This document shows positions 24,736 to 33,282 of a stretch of 54,602 nt of DNA, in pieces. A program made the position numbers and the translations under genes. The stretch is from Akkermansia muciniphila (GTDB taxonomy: Bacteria > Verrucomicrobiota > Verrucomicrobiia > Limisphaerales > UBA9464), in assembly GCA_945883815.1 (NCBI GenBank), contig CAMCYJ010000016.1:1-54602 (forward strand). The letters are read 5' to 3'. Position 1 is the first letter of the stretch; the number at the start of each line of letters is the position of its first letter. Below the pieces are notes generated by a model. The model was given only the letters and a program-made list of their open reading frames with translations. It ran no database searches and was not told the DNA's origin.

Positions 24736-26513
24736 GGCTTCTCCTTCAGTTCGAGACCGCAGTCGATCATCTCAGCCCCGAAGAACGGGTTGCGGACTTC
24801 CGGGCCCTTTTGCAACCAACCCGCTCGCTTGGGAGCCGACGGAATCGCTCGATCGACCATCGGGCATTCGAAGGAGCGGACTCCTGCGTCCCATCCCTGT
24901 CGGTGGGCCCATCGGGCCAGTTCCACGCTGGTCCGTGATTGGTCGAGGAACCACTTCCGAGCCTCCGCCAAACTGGAGGGGCCGTTCGGAACCGATGGAA
25001 TAGAGATTGAGGCGATGGATTTGTGAAGGGTCTCAGAAAGGTTTGTCACCGGCTGGGAAGCCCATTGCCGGAGAGCTTCCTGGCGAGGCTGGAAGCGTTT
25101 CAGGGTTTCCCGGAAAACTTCCAACTGATCCGAGGCGAGCGCCTCGGACAAGTCGGCCGAGAGTTGGAGGAACTCCGCCAAAGGAGGCGGTGCGGAAGAT
25201 CGGGGGCGCAAGGTGGTTGTGGCCTCAGGATCGCCTCCGCCACTGTGGCCGCTTTGGAGTTGGGATTGGGCATCGAGGAGGAAGGCAGCCTGGGTCACCA
25301 CCCGTTCTCCAGGTTTCAGGCCGTCCAACACCTCGGCCAAATGGTCGCCGATGCGGCCGATGCGGACTTTCCGTGGCTCATAGGCTCCGGCGCCGAGGCT
25401 CAGGTACACCAGCGGTTGCCGACCGTTCCAAAGCAGGGCGCTGCGAGGCAGGGTTCGTGCGATCTCTACACAGGCGATCTCAGCCATGACGGTGACCCGG
25501 TGCAGCAAGCGCCGGCGAGGACCCTCCGGCGTTTCCTCGATCGGATTGGGGACTTCGATGCGCACCCGGGTGCTTCGGGTCATTGGGTCGAAGTTTGGAT
25601 CAATGAAACTCACCTGACCGGTGATGACTCCGCTATTCCAGGAAGGGGTGGTGATGTGGGCCGGTTGGCCAACCCGGAGCCATTGGCGGTCCGATTCGTA
25701 GGCCGTGAGCTGCACCCACATGGTGGAGAAGTCCGCCGTTTCAAAGAGGCGCTCCCCTTCGGTAACGTACTGGCCCTCGTGCACTTGCTTGAGCACCACC
25801 GTCCCATCAGCGGGAATCATGAGCTCGCTGGTGAGGGCGCCGGGGGGCTTGTCCTTCAGGGCATCGATTTGCCGCGGAGTTAGTCCCATTTGGATCAAGC
25901 GCTGTCGGGCGGAGGCCAGGATCGGTGCCAGGTCCTTCGAGCCACCGGCGGTTTCCGGGTGGGATTGTTTGCTGAGGGCCACATACTCGCGCTCTGCGGT
26001 GAGCAGACTTGGTGAATAGAGGGCCAGCAGGGGTTCGCCCGCCCGAATTTCTTGACCCAGTTTGTTGACCGACAGGCGCTCAATGCGCCCGGCCACCGAG
26101 GCCGAGATCACACGGTGGCGGGTATCGTTGTCGTCCAGGGTACCCGAGAGCCGCAGGTTGCGGACGAGGGGGGCGTCGGAAACCTCACTGGTTTCAAGGT
26201 GGATCAATTGGATCGAGTTGGTTCCGAGGACGACGACGGGCCCGTCCGCAGCCACTCCCGACTCCCCTTCATAAACCGGAGTCAATTCCATGCCGCAAAT
26301 GGTGCACCGTCCCGGCTGGTCGGAGCGTATCCACGGATGCATCGGCGATTGGTAGAACCTCACGGCACGTGGGCGCGACGGGGGCGCACCCGTTGGTTGG
26401 GAAACTCCAGGAGTCTGGGGATGTTCCCAATGGGACCGCAGGACCCAGAATCCGGTGCCGGTGAGGATGCCGGCGACGAAGATAATCACTAAGAGCAGTC
26501 GGGAGGTTTTCAT
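24732..26513 (-). CDS. cusB: Efflux RND periplasmic adaptor, CusB family
   Basis: 593 residues. One N-terminal membrane anchor (L-L-L-V-I-I-F-V-A-G-I-L), then a heavy-metal-binding domain (S-P-M-H-P-W-I at about 70, C-T-I-C-G-M-E-L-T-P), then the barrel-sandwich and beta-barrel of an RND adaptor. The C-terminal ~130 residues resemble DUF3347-type extensions: F-E-C-P-M and N-P-F-F-G-A-E-M-I-D-C-G. The Met/His/Cys clusters suit Cu(I)/Ag(I). ATG 26513 is chosen as the first Met before the anchor. Four-base overlaps link it to both neighbours. Confidence 0.93.
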   Translation of the reverse strand: MKTSRLLLVIIFVAGILTGTGFWVLRSHWEHPQTPGVSQPTGAPPSRPRAVRFYQSPMHPWIRSDQPGRCTICGMELTPVYEGESGVAADGPVVVLGTNSIQLIHLETSEVSDAPLVRNLRLSGTLDDNDTRHRVISASVAGRIERLSVNKLGQEIRAGEPLLALYSPSLLTAEREYVALSKQSHPETAGGSKDLAPILASARQRLIQMGLTPRQIDALKDKPPGALTSELMIPADGTVVLKQVHEGQYVTEGERLFETADFSTMWVQLTAYESDRQWLRVGQPAHITTPSWNSGVITGQVSFIDPNFDPMTRSTRVRIEVPNPIEETPEGPRRRLLHRVTVMAEIACVEIARTLPRSALLWNGRQPLVYLSLGAGAYEPRKVRIGRIGDHLAEVLDGLKPGERVVTQAAFLLDAQSQLQSGHSGGGDPEATTTLRPRSSAPPPLAEFLQLSADLSEALASDQLEVFRETLKRFQPRQEALRQWASQPVTNLSETLHKSIASISIPSVPNGPSSLAEARKWFLDQSRTSVELARWAHRQGWDAGVRSFECPMVDRAIPSAPKRAGWLQKGPEVRNPFFGAEMIDCGLELKEKP

Positions 26514-27826
26514 GGGGCAGTAGAAGGACTCGAGAGTGGCGATGGTGACTGCGGTAAATCGTGCCAACCGCAGAGCAGGAGCAGCTCAGCGATGGCGGAC
26601 CATTGTTCGGCGATGGCGTTGGCCTGACTGGATTTTGCGTCGAGCCATTGCCGACGCAGATCCAGCGTGTCTCGCAGTTCACCCGGACCGGCGCTCAGTG
26701 CCGCGGTTGCCGTGTCCAAGGCGTTACGTATCCGGGGCAGGAGGGTTTCCTCCGCCAGTTCAGCCCGGATACGGGCGCTTTCGATGCGGGTCAACCAGTG
26801 ATGAATCTCCAGGGTGACCTCCGCTTCCAGATTGGCCACCTCGCGATGCGCTGCCTCAAGTCGGAGACGATCCCGAGTGAGATCCTTGCGGTATTGGTCT
26901 CGGTTGAACCAGGGAAGGGAGAGCGACAGGGTGGCTGCACCATTTCTCAAACCGCCGTCTCCCGAGTACTGCCGGGAATCCAGACCCAGCGACAGGTTGG
27001 GTCGGCCAGAGCGTCGGGTGGCATCGACCCGGGCGGCGGCTTCGTTGCTCAACGTTCGAGCAACCCGCAACTGGGGTTCCGCGGCGAGAGCGTGGCGCGG
27101 CCAATCGGGTTGAAAGGTGATAGGGGCGGCTTTGGTCGGCAGTTCCCAGGACCCGACTGCATGGTCGATGGGTTGGCCCAGAACGCGATTGATGCGCGCC
27201 GCCGCATCTTGAGAGTCAATCCGCAGCAGCTTGAGTCGCGTCTCAGCCTGCGACACTTCATTGCGCAGTTGGAGGAGTTGTGGTGCGGAGACCTTTCCGG
27301 ACGCGTGCCGGGCTTCGAGGGTGTCGAGGATTCGTTGCAGCCACACCCGATCGGCTTCGGCCAGATCGATGCTGCGATGGACCAAGGCCAGTTGCAGGAG
27401 CCGTTCCATGAGGTCTCGTTGGAGCATGGGGATTCGGACGTCAGCCGTCTCCCGGGCGGTTTTGGCCTCGGCTTCGGCTACGGCACGGGCCGCGGATTCC
27501 TTTCCGAAGATGGGCAGTGTCTGGGTGACCCCGAGGGCAATATCGCCTTCCTCGGAAGCCAGAGGGCCTCGGGAAGTGAATCCGATGCCCCCGGCGCGGA
27601 GAGTCGGATCGGCCCAACGCCGCGTGGCTTCGGCCTGGGCCTTGGCAGCACCGGCTCGAAGTTCCAAGGCCTGCAGGCCGGGATGTCGGTCTGGGACCGA
27701 CCCGGCCAATCGGTGGACAGCCGAAGGCGTCACGACCTCGGCTCGGCATTGCAGGGCCACCAGTAAGTGGATGACCCAACAACCGATTTGGGCCGTTGGC
27801 CGAAAACAGTGAAGCAAAGAATTCAT
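26510..27826 (-). CDS. cusC: Outer-membrane efflux channel, CusC/TolC family
   Basis: 438 residues with a signal peptide (hydrophobic stretch at about 13-28). The body is two repeats of the long-helix outer membrane efflux domain: A-L-E-L-R-A-G-A-A-K-A-Q-A-E-A-T near 60, and the second half around A-R-V-D-A-T-R-R-S-G-R-P-N-L-S-L-G. It forms the channel through the outer membrane for the Cus pump. Its stop overlaps the cusB start by four bases. Alternative upstream starts (to 27955) would bury the signal peptide. Confidence 0.9.
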   Translation of the reverse strand: MNSLLHCFRPTAQIGCWVIHLLVALQCRAEVVTPSAVHRLAGSVPDRHPGLQALELRAGAAKAQAEATRRWADPTLRAGGIGFTSRGPLASEEGDIALGVTQTLPIFGKESAARAVAEAEAKTARETADVRIPMLQRDLMERLLQLALVHRSIDLAEADRVWLQRILDTLEARHASGKVSAPQLLQLRNEVSQAETRLKLLRIDSQDAAARINRVLGQPIDHAVGSWELPTKAAPITFQPDWPRHALAAEPQLRVARTLSNEAAARVDATRRSGRPNLSLGLDSRQYSGDGGLRNGAATLSLSLPWFNRDQYRKDLTRDRLRLEAAHREVANLEAEVTLEIHHWLTRIESARIRAELAEETLLPRIRNALDTATAALSAGPGELRDTLDLRRQWLDAKSSQANAIAEQWSAIAELLLLCGWHDLPQSPSPLSSPSTAP

Positions 27827-28008
27827 GGATGGAACCAACAGAAGGTTTGGGACGGAAACCAAGCGCTGAGAGCCGTCTTGGGTTTGGGAGGCCGACATGG
27901 GAATCCGGCAAGGGGGATTCTGACTGCGGCTGGGTTCAGGAGGTCGTTCGAGCAACGACCATCCCGGTTCGGATGCCTGATTGTGAGCAGGCCCGATTCA
28001 GGGATCGA

Positions 28009-28560
28009 TCAGACTCCGATGGGGGGAGCCAGACTTCGAAGTCCGGACCCGAGGACCACCGCGGGTTCAAAGCCGGCATCCCATCGGGGAACGGCCTGAT
28101 CCGACAAGCGTGGTTGGCTTGCGGTAGTTAGAAGCTGGCGGGAAATCGAGAAGTCACCGCATGAACCAACGCCAGCATCGCTTGGGGGAAACGGCAGACC
28201 AACCGGAGACCACGTGGGATTCTCAATATTTAGAGCCCCTGGAATGACCGCCTGGGGTGAACAGGGGTGGGTTGGAGACTGAGATTCTTTATTCTGGGAT
28301 GCGTTCCGGGAACTGGAGACCCCATTTGAAGCCCCATGCACGGCAACGTCGGAGCCAGTCTGCTGAGCGGGTTTGGACCGGGCACAGCAGCCGTGAGAGA
28401 TCTTGGCCGTCCCGGTGAGTGTTGAGCCCTGGGAGAGGCTTCTACCCAAGACCCCATGGCAATGGGCCACGCAGAATGATTGGGACACGAGCCACACCCA
28501 GAGCATCATCGCCGCGAATGCGCGGAAATGTCTCGGAAGAGGGGTGGTCGCCAATTTCAT
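28009..28560 (-). CDS. Small secreted Cys/His-containing protein of the Cus operon
   Basis: 183 residues. An N-terminal hydrophobic segment (F-A-A-M-M-L-W-V-W-L-V-S-Q) is followed at once by F-C-V-A-H-C-H-G and then H-G-C-C-A-R, a compact set of Cys and His facing the periplasm that could bind Cu(I) or Ag(I). The rest is Ser/Pro/Gly-rich and probably unstructured. It lies 182 nt upstream of cusC and 59 nt downstream of the zinc-ribbon gene, all on one strand. I know no family name. That it is a periplasmic metal chaperone or sensor is inference; the reading frame itself is moderately secure. Confidence 0.55.
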   Translation of the reverse strand: MKLATTPLPRHFRAFAAMMLWVWLVSQSFCVAHCHGVLGRSLSQGSTLTGTAKISHGCCARSKPAQQTGSDVAVHGASNGVSSSRNASQNKESQSPTHPCSPQAVIPGALNIENPTWSPVGLPFPPSDAGVGSCGDFSISRQLLTTASQPRLSDQAVPRWDAGFEPAVVLGSGLRSLAPPIGV

Positions 28561-28619
28561 GACAGTGACGACATATTGGCCCTCGCCCCGGAAGCGTCAA
28601 GGATCCTCAGACCAGTATG

Positions 28620-28829
28620 TCAGTGGATCAGAAAGGTATGGATGAATCCGCAGTGGGCGCAGATGAAGGCATTGGCTATCCCTTCTTGCCATTCCGGTTG
28701 CATGCCGGCTGGGCTGGCGGTTTCCAGACGCAAACGCCGACGGTGAAACTGCTCCCGCGTGCACTGAAGGCAGCGCAGATGATGTCCATCGATCTCGATA
28801 CGGGTGGGTTCGGCGTTCAGAAGTTTCAT
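28620..28829 (-). CDS. Small zinc-ribbon protein leading the Cus operon
   Basis: 69 residues with two Cys pairs: C-L-Q-C at about 20-23 and C-A-H-C-G-F-I-H near the C-terminus, a classic small zinc ribbon. The segment I-A-N-A-F-I-C-A-H-C-G-F-I-H-T-F-L resembles short ribbon proteins found widely in bacteria. It may bind zinc or report a metal. It is the first gene of the minus-strand run towards cusCBA, and no MerR or CueR regulator is seen, so a regulatory role is possible but unproven. A longer overlapping frame (28597-28884) was judged a shadow. Confidence 0.65.
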   Translation of the reverse strand: MKLLNAEPTRIEIDGHHLRCLQCTREQFHRRRLRLETASPAGMQPEWQEGIANAFICAHCGFIHTFLIH

Positions 28830-28949
28830 GGTGATGTCCCGATTGTAGATAATGATGGATTAAAACTCTAAACTTTAAGATCAATCAATGTGATGAGCGC
28901 TCCGCTTTTTCCAAGGGTGCTGCAGCATAAGAGGACTTGATCCTAGGGG

Positions 28950-28973
28950 TTGGTTCGGACTTCATCGAACCAA
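28950..28973. promoter_or_regulatory. Perfect 8-8-8 inverted repeat upstream of the LacI-type gene
   Basis: TTGGTTCG, an eight-base spacer and CGAACCAA form a perfect dyad 66 nt before the LacI-type start, in the divergent gap 28830-29039. Position and symmetry suit an operator, perhaps for autoregulation or for the divergent Cus operon. The spacer is longer than in classical LacI operators, so the assignment is tentative. Confidence 0.4.
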
Positions 28974-29039
28974 GTCGCTTGATGAAGGTGCACAAGCGGT
29001 GGACTTGGTTAGGCCGTTGGTTTTCCGAATCATTTTCTT

Positions 29040-30062
29040 ATGGTACGCTTGAAGGACATCGCTGCGGTGGGGGGAGTCTCGGTCATGACGGTGTCCAAAG
29101 CGCTGCGCAACAAACCAGACCTGTCCGCCGGAACCAAGTCGCGCATCCAGGCATTGGCTCAGCAAATGGGTTATGTGCCCGACGCCTCGGCCAGCGGACT
29201 GAGAAATCGCAAGACCCGCCTCCTGGGCTTGGTGATCCCGGCTCCAACCGATCCGGTTTACTCTCGGGTGCTATTGGCTTTGGAGAGTCAGGCTTACGAA
29301 CGGGGTTTCGATTTGTTGCTGGCTCATTCTCTGGGAAAAATAGAGCGAGAAGATTCGGTGGTTCGGCGCTTCATGTCGCGGCGTGTCGATGGAGTGTTCA
29401 TTGCGCCGGTTTACCGGATGGCATCCACGGCACCGATTTTTGATGATCTTCTCAAGCAAGGCATTCCGACAGTCTTGCTGGGTCATCGGGCACCCTTCTG
29501 TGAGCAATTTGTCAACGTGGAGACCGATGATCTCAATGCATCCGAAGCGGTCACGCGGCATTTGATCTCTTTGGGACATCGTCGGATTGCCTTCTTCGCG
29601 GGCCCAACCCATTCACCTTGGGCGCAGGAGCGGATTGAGGGTTATCGCCGGGGATTGCGCGAAGCAGGGATCCCGGTGGAAGACCGTTTGGTATTCCATG
29701 CCGGCTCCACGGTAGAGGAGGGTGCCTCGGCGGCCTTGCAATTCATCCAGGAAAACCCTGAAGCCACAGCCATTCAAGGGGTGAACGACTTGGTGGCCAT
29801 CGGGGCCGCGGACGCCCTGCTCAATCAAGGAGTCCGTATCCCTCAAGACCTCAGTGTGGCCGGGTTCGGCAACGTTTTGGTCAGCGAGTTTTTCCGGGTG
29901 CCGCTCACGACCGTCCGCCAACCGAAGCTCCGCCTGGGTTCAGTGGCCATGGAACTCATGCAGAAGCTGCTGGAAGGTGAGCGACCGGCATCGGTACGCA
30001 TTCCTGCCGAATTGACGTTGAGGGCCAGCACTGGCCCGGTGCCGCTTCGGGGCGTGGCATAG
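29040..30062 (+). CDS. LacI-family transcriptional regulator
   Basis: 340 residues. The N-terminal HTH (V-R-L-K-D-I-A-A-V-G-G-V-S-V-M-T-V-S-K-A-L) and hinge (G-Y-V-P-D-A-S-A-S-G-L) are canonical, followed by a periplasmic-binding-like effector domain with L-G-L-V-I-P near 60 and I-Q-G-V-N-D-L-V-A-I-G near 245. It probably responds to a sugar or glycoside. It is next to, and convergent with, a secreted esterase gene. A 24-bp inverted repeat lies upstream. Confidence 0.92.
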   Translation: MVRLKDIAAVGGVSVMTVSKALRNKPDLSAGTKSRIQALAQQMGYVPDASASGLRNRKTRLLGLVIPAPTDPVYSRVLLALESQAYERGFDLLLAHSLGKIEREDSVVRRFMSRRVDGVFIAPVYRMASTAPIFDDLLKQGIPTVLLGHRAPFCEQFVNVETDDLNASEAVTRHLISLGHRRIAFFAGPTHSPWAQERIEGYRRGLREAGIPVEDRLVFHAGSTVEEGASAALQFIQENPEATAIQGVNDLVAIGAADALLNQGVRIPQDLSVAGFGNVLVSEFFRVPLTTVRQPKLRLGSVAMELMQKLLEGERPASVRIPAELTLRASTGPVPLRGVA

Positions 30063-30081
30063 ACGCAGGCCAGTGGCATTT

Positions 30082-30957
30082 TCAGCGCCAACGCTGGGTT
30101 TTCAGCCAAGCCAGCAAGTCGGTTGTCCAGGGATGAGGGTTTTCGAAGGCCGGTGGCTTGGCACCGACTCCGATTCCGTGGGGTTTTCCATCGTACAAGT
30201 GCAACTCGAAGGGGACCTTGTGTCGCCGACAGGCGGTGGCGAAGGACATGGAGTTTTCGATGGGAACGGCCGCGTCATCCCGCAATGACCAGATGAAGAC
30301 CGGTGGAGTTGTTGGGCTGACTCGGTTTTCGTTTGAAAGATCCTCGATCAATTCAGCCGAAGGGTGCTCTCCCAGAAGATTGCGGCGGGATCCTGCATGG
30401 CTGAAGGGACCCATGGAAATGACGGCATAGCAGAGCACTCCAAGATTTGGACGGCTGCTCACACGCTCCACCGGATCGGACGACTGAGTGTTCCCTCCGT
30501 CGTGGTGGGTCAGGAGCGTGGAGGCCAAGTGCCCCCCGGCACTGCTTCCCATGATCCCGATCCGGTCAGGATCCACTCCCCATTCTGCAGCATGGGCCCG
30601 AACCCACCGTACGGCCCTGGCCGCATCCTGAAGCATCGAAGGGTGCCGGTATCCCTGACTGCCGAGCCGGTACTTGACCACGAATCCGTGCACGCCCTCC
30701 CGGTTCAAGAACAGCGCATAATCCCGACCCTCGTGGCCCGCCAGCCCTCCGTAACCACCTCCGGGCAGAATCACCATGGCTGGCTGGGCTTGTGAGGTCC
30801 TGGCTGCCGGATATGTGGTGAGGGTGGGGATGTCGACGTCATTGGTCCCCCTGGACCCGGGGACAGACCCGGAAGGCCAGAGGGGCAGGGTAATGGAATC
30901 GGCGCGGAGCGAGCCCAAGATCAGGGCAGCACCAACCAGGAATTGGAAACCGGTCAT
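30082..30957 (-). CDS. Secreted alpha/beta-hydrolase (esterase/BD-FAE-like)
   Basis: 291 residues with a signal peptide (L-V-G-A-A-L-I-L-G-S-L-R-A). Alpha/beta-hydrolase fold with oxyanion motif L-P-G-G-G-Y near 60, nucleophile elbow G-S-S-A-G-G-H in the middle, Asp in S-L-R-D-D-A and a C-terminal His in K-P-H-G-I-G. It resembles the acetylxylan/feruloyl esterase-like enzymes of plant-polymer degraders. It may remove acyl groups from polysaccharides in the periplasm or outside the cell. Convergent with the LacI-type gene, 19 nt apart. Confidence 0.88.
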   Translation of the reverse strand: MTGFQFLVGAALILGSLRADSITLPLWPSGSVPGSRGTNDVDIPTLTTYPAARTSQAQPAMVILPGGGYGGLAGHEGRDYALFLNREGVHGFVVKYRLGSQGYRHPSMLQDAARAVRWVRAHAAEWGVDPDRIGIMGSSAGGHLASTLLTHHDGGNTQSSDPVERVSSRPNLGVLCYAVISMGPFSHAGSRRNLLGEHPSAELIEDLSNENRVSPTTPPVFIWSLRDDAAVPIENSMSFATACRRHKVPFELHLYDGKPHGIGVGAKPPAFENPHPWTTDLLAWLKTQRWR

Positions 30958-31026
30958 GATGGGACTGACCTTGACCAGGTCGAGATGGGAAGGAACCACA
31001 ATTCCAACCGCCCCTGCCGGACCGAG

Positions 31027-31599
31027 TCAGCCCAAGAAGTCTCGTTCTTCAGGCCGGACCACCAACACCGGACACGAGGCATGTCGGACGATCTTCTCGG
31101 CCACACTGCCCATGAGAATGTGTCGCAAACCGGTGCGGCCATGTGTGGTCACCACCAGTAGATCGACACCGAGTTCTGAAACAGCACTGACCACTTCGTG
31201 CCAGGGTCGCCCGACGCGAACAAGCACCTCGGTCTGGCGAGCCGAATCCATACCGGAAGCCCGCTCAAGCAATTGTTTGCGCACCGCATCCACCTGAAGA
31301 GCTTCATCTTCCGGAGAGTAAGGGGGCATATAACCATATTCCGGTGGCAGCACCATGGGTTCGAGAACATGGAGCAGCGTCACCCGGCACTGGAAGGTTG
31401 CGGCGAAGGCATCCGCATATTCGACTGCTTTTTTGGAGGCGGCAGAGAAATCGGTGGGCACAAGGATGTGCCGAGGATGCACCCGACTGATGGGCTCGGA
31501 AGGCAATGGACTGATGGCCCGGTTCCCGGTGGGTGTGGTCACCAAGAGTTGTGCCGTTGCGGTTTCCGGTGGGGATGTATGGGTGTGCAAGTTTTTCAT
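31027..31599 (-). CDS. Universal stress protein (UspA family)
   Basis: 190 residues. Single Usp domain: H-I-L-V-P-T-D-F-S-A-A-S near 45 and the ATP-binding stretch T-T-H-G-R-T-G-L-R-H-I-L-M-G-S-V-A-E-K, ending V-L-V-V-R-P. The first ~40 residues are a Thr/Pro-rich extension. Cytoplasmic; linked to energy stress in other bacteria. GAGAG shortly before ATG 31599 supports this start. The frame stays open to 32208 but the upstream part looks noncoding. It follows the CBM48 gene by 26 nt, so the two may be cotranscribed. Confidence 0.88.
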   Translation of the reverse strand: MKNLHTHTSPPETATAQLLVTTPTGNRAISPLPSEPISRVHPRHILVPTDFSAASKKAVEYADAFAATFQCRVTLLHVLEPMVLPPEYGYMPPYSPEDEALQVDAVRKQLLERASGMDSARQTEVLVRVGRPWHEVVSAVSELGVDLLVVTTHGRTGLRHILMGSVAEKIVRHASCPVLVVRPEERDFLG

Positions 31600-31625
31600 G
31601 GGTCTCTCAGGTAATGGATGGGTGT

Positions 31626-31940
31626 TTATCGGACGGTCACGCAGCAATTGATACCGCCAAAGGGGTTCGAGACGGTGACTGCTGATCCGGGGTCGGCTAC
31701 CCAGTTGCCATCCACCACGAAGAGGTATTCGTAGACGCCCGGTTTCAGCTCCAAGGCCTTGGTCCAAACTCCATTGCCCAGCGGGACCATGGGTGTGGCC
31801 GACGCATGCCATTCGTTGAACGTCCCGGCTATTGACACTGTGCGGGCACCGGGATCGTTGAAGTTGAAAGTCACTGGACGGTGACTGGTCACCAAAGTTT
31901 CGCTGGGTGGGAGGTTCTTGGAAGCGTTCTTTGTTTTCAT
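31626..31940 (-). CDS. CBM48/AMPK-type glycogen-binding domain protein
   Basis: 104 residues, nearly all one early-set (isoamylase N-terminal/AMPK-beta) beta-sandwich: V-T-F-N-F-N-D-P-G-A, V-S-I-A-G-T-F-N-E-W near 36-45, W-T-K-A-L-E-L, G-V-Y-E-Y-L-F-V-V-D-G and W-V-A-D-P. Trp44 and the later Trp are the usual sugar-stacking residues. It probably binds glycogen or another alpha-glucan in the cytoplasm. It stands alone rather than attached to an enzyme and precedes the universal stress gene, which suggests a role in storage or stress. Confidence 0.85.
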   Translation of the reverse strand: MKTKNASKNLPPSETLVTSHRPVTFNFNDPGARTVSIAGTFNEWHASATPMVPLGNGVWTKALELKPGVYEYLFVVDGNWVADPGSAVTVSNPFGGINCCVTVR

Positions 31941-32173
31941 GGGTTGATTGGAGCTTGGTTGCAGACTCGACGCGACTGTGTCCGCTGGCCACGCATTGCT
32001 TGTTCTGGGTATAGCCGATTTTGCTGAATAGCCGGAAATTGTTCTTCAGCAAGCTTCTGCAAAATCGGGGGCACACTCTGCAAATGGAGGAGGGTTTTGT
32101 GAGTGGGTTCTTGAACAAGTTTGACGGTGAAACCCGAGACCGTCGGAAGTGGTGATGGCTTAGGGAGCGGTTG

Positions 32174-33076
32174 ATGACGTCTATGAAATCCAAGCCCATG
32201 GAATCCAAGAAAGGATCCCGCAGAGTGAGGTTGGTCCAATTCGCGGGCAGGACGGGAGGTCGCGATTATCAGGGGCGCTCCTGGGTCTATATGCTCTTGT
32301 CGGGTCAGACCCGCGGCTTGTCGCTGGGTGTCAATCTTTCACCCAGCGGCGTTTGTGATTATCGCTGCCCCTATTGCGACACACCGAAAGCCACAGCCCT
32401 CGATCTGGTGCCGGTCGATGTGCCTGGTTTGGCCTCGGAATTGGAGGCCACGCTGGAGTTCATCGCTTCGGGTCAGGTGCTGCGCCAACCGGGTTACAGC
32501 CGGTTTCCACCGGAATTGTTGAGCCTTCGTCAAGTGATGCTCAGCGGTGAAGGCGAGCCCACACTGTGTCCCAATTTCGTCGACGTTGTGGAGACACTGG
32601 TCCATGCCCGCTCACGGGGGCGATATCCCTTCTTCAAACTGGTTCTGGAGACCAATGGATCAGGACTGGAACGCCCAGAGGTGCAGCAGGCTTTGGAGCT
32701 CTTCATCGAGCGGGATGAAGTCTGGGTCAAGTTGGATGCGGGGACGGACCAGCAGTTTCAGTTCATGAGCGGAGTGGACCTGCCTTTCAGTGGCGTGCTG
32801 TCACGCATTCTGGAATTAGGTCGCCGTCGCCCGGTCGTGATCCAAAGCCTTTTTGCCCGTGTGAATGGATCTCCACCGACTGGTTGCGAGATCGATGCCT
32901 ACCTGGGTCGCCTGAGCCAACTTCAGGAGCAAGGCGCGGTGATCCAGCGGGTTCAGATTCACTCGGTCATGAATTCGATCGCGTCTTCCAGGTGCTCGCA
33001 CCTCCCGCTGGCCAGCCTGTCGGAGATTGCCCGTCTGGTGCGCCGGAAGGTGGGTGTGGAGGCCGAGGTGTTTTAG
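32174..33076 (+). CDS. Radical SAM protein (COG0731-like)
   Basis: 300 residues. The iron-sulfur cluster motif is C-D-Y-R-C-P-Y-C at about 55-62, followed by M-L-S-G-E-G-E-P-T-L as the SAM-binding glycine region and L-E-T-N-G-S near 155. It resembles the wyosine-type/COG0731 radical SAM group, whose bacterial members mostly lack a known reaction. No SPASM domain and no peptide substrate gene nearby. ATG 32174 is used; a TTG three bases earlier and later Met codons are alternatives. A 233-bp gap lies upstream, with nothing recognised in it. Confidence 0.85.
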   Translation: MTSMKSKPMESKKGSRRVRLVQFAGRTGGRDYQGRSWVYMLLSGQTRGLSLGVNLSPSGVCDYRCPYCDTPKATALDLVPVDVPGLASELEATLEFIASGQVLRQPGYSRFPPELLSLRQVMLSGEGEPTLCPNFVDVVETLVHARSRGRYPFFKLVLETNGSGLERPEVQQALELFIERDEVWVKLDAGTDQQFQFMSGVDLPFSGVLSRILELGRRRPVVIQSLFARVNGSPPTGCEIDAYLGRLSQLQEQGAVIQRVQIHSVMNSIASSRCSHLPLASLSEIARLVRRKVGVEAEVF

Positions 33077-33282
33077 CGGGAGGGCTTGAGTTGGATTGAG
33101 CCGGCTTGATTCGGGGGCCTGTGAATCCGTACCTGTCGGGCATAGGTAAAAACCTCATGCTCCCTGCGGAACTCACCGGGTCAACAATCCGTCAGCCCGC
33201 CCAATACCCGATCCATGCCTGCCGTGGATACTGAACGCATCACTCATCCCGGGTGGTCGTGAATGCGAGAAAGGCAAAAATC

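Noticed and set aside
28597-28884. A 95-codon frame overlapping the zinc-ribbon gene
   Set aside because: Its translation has no pattern, whereas the alternative frame has two spaced Cys pairs typical of a zinc ribbon.
31937-32239. A 100-codon minus-strand frame in the gap before the radical SAM gene
   Set aside because: It overlaps both neighbours' starts, has no motif and no ribosome site; kept out for lack of support.
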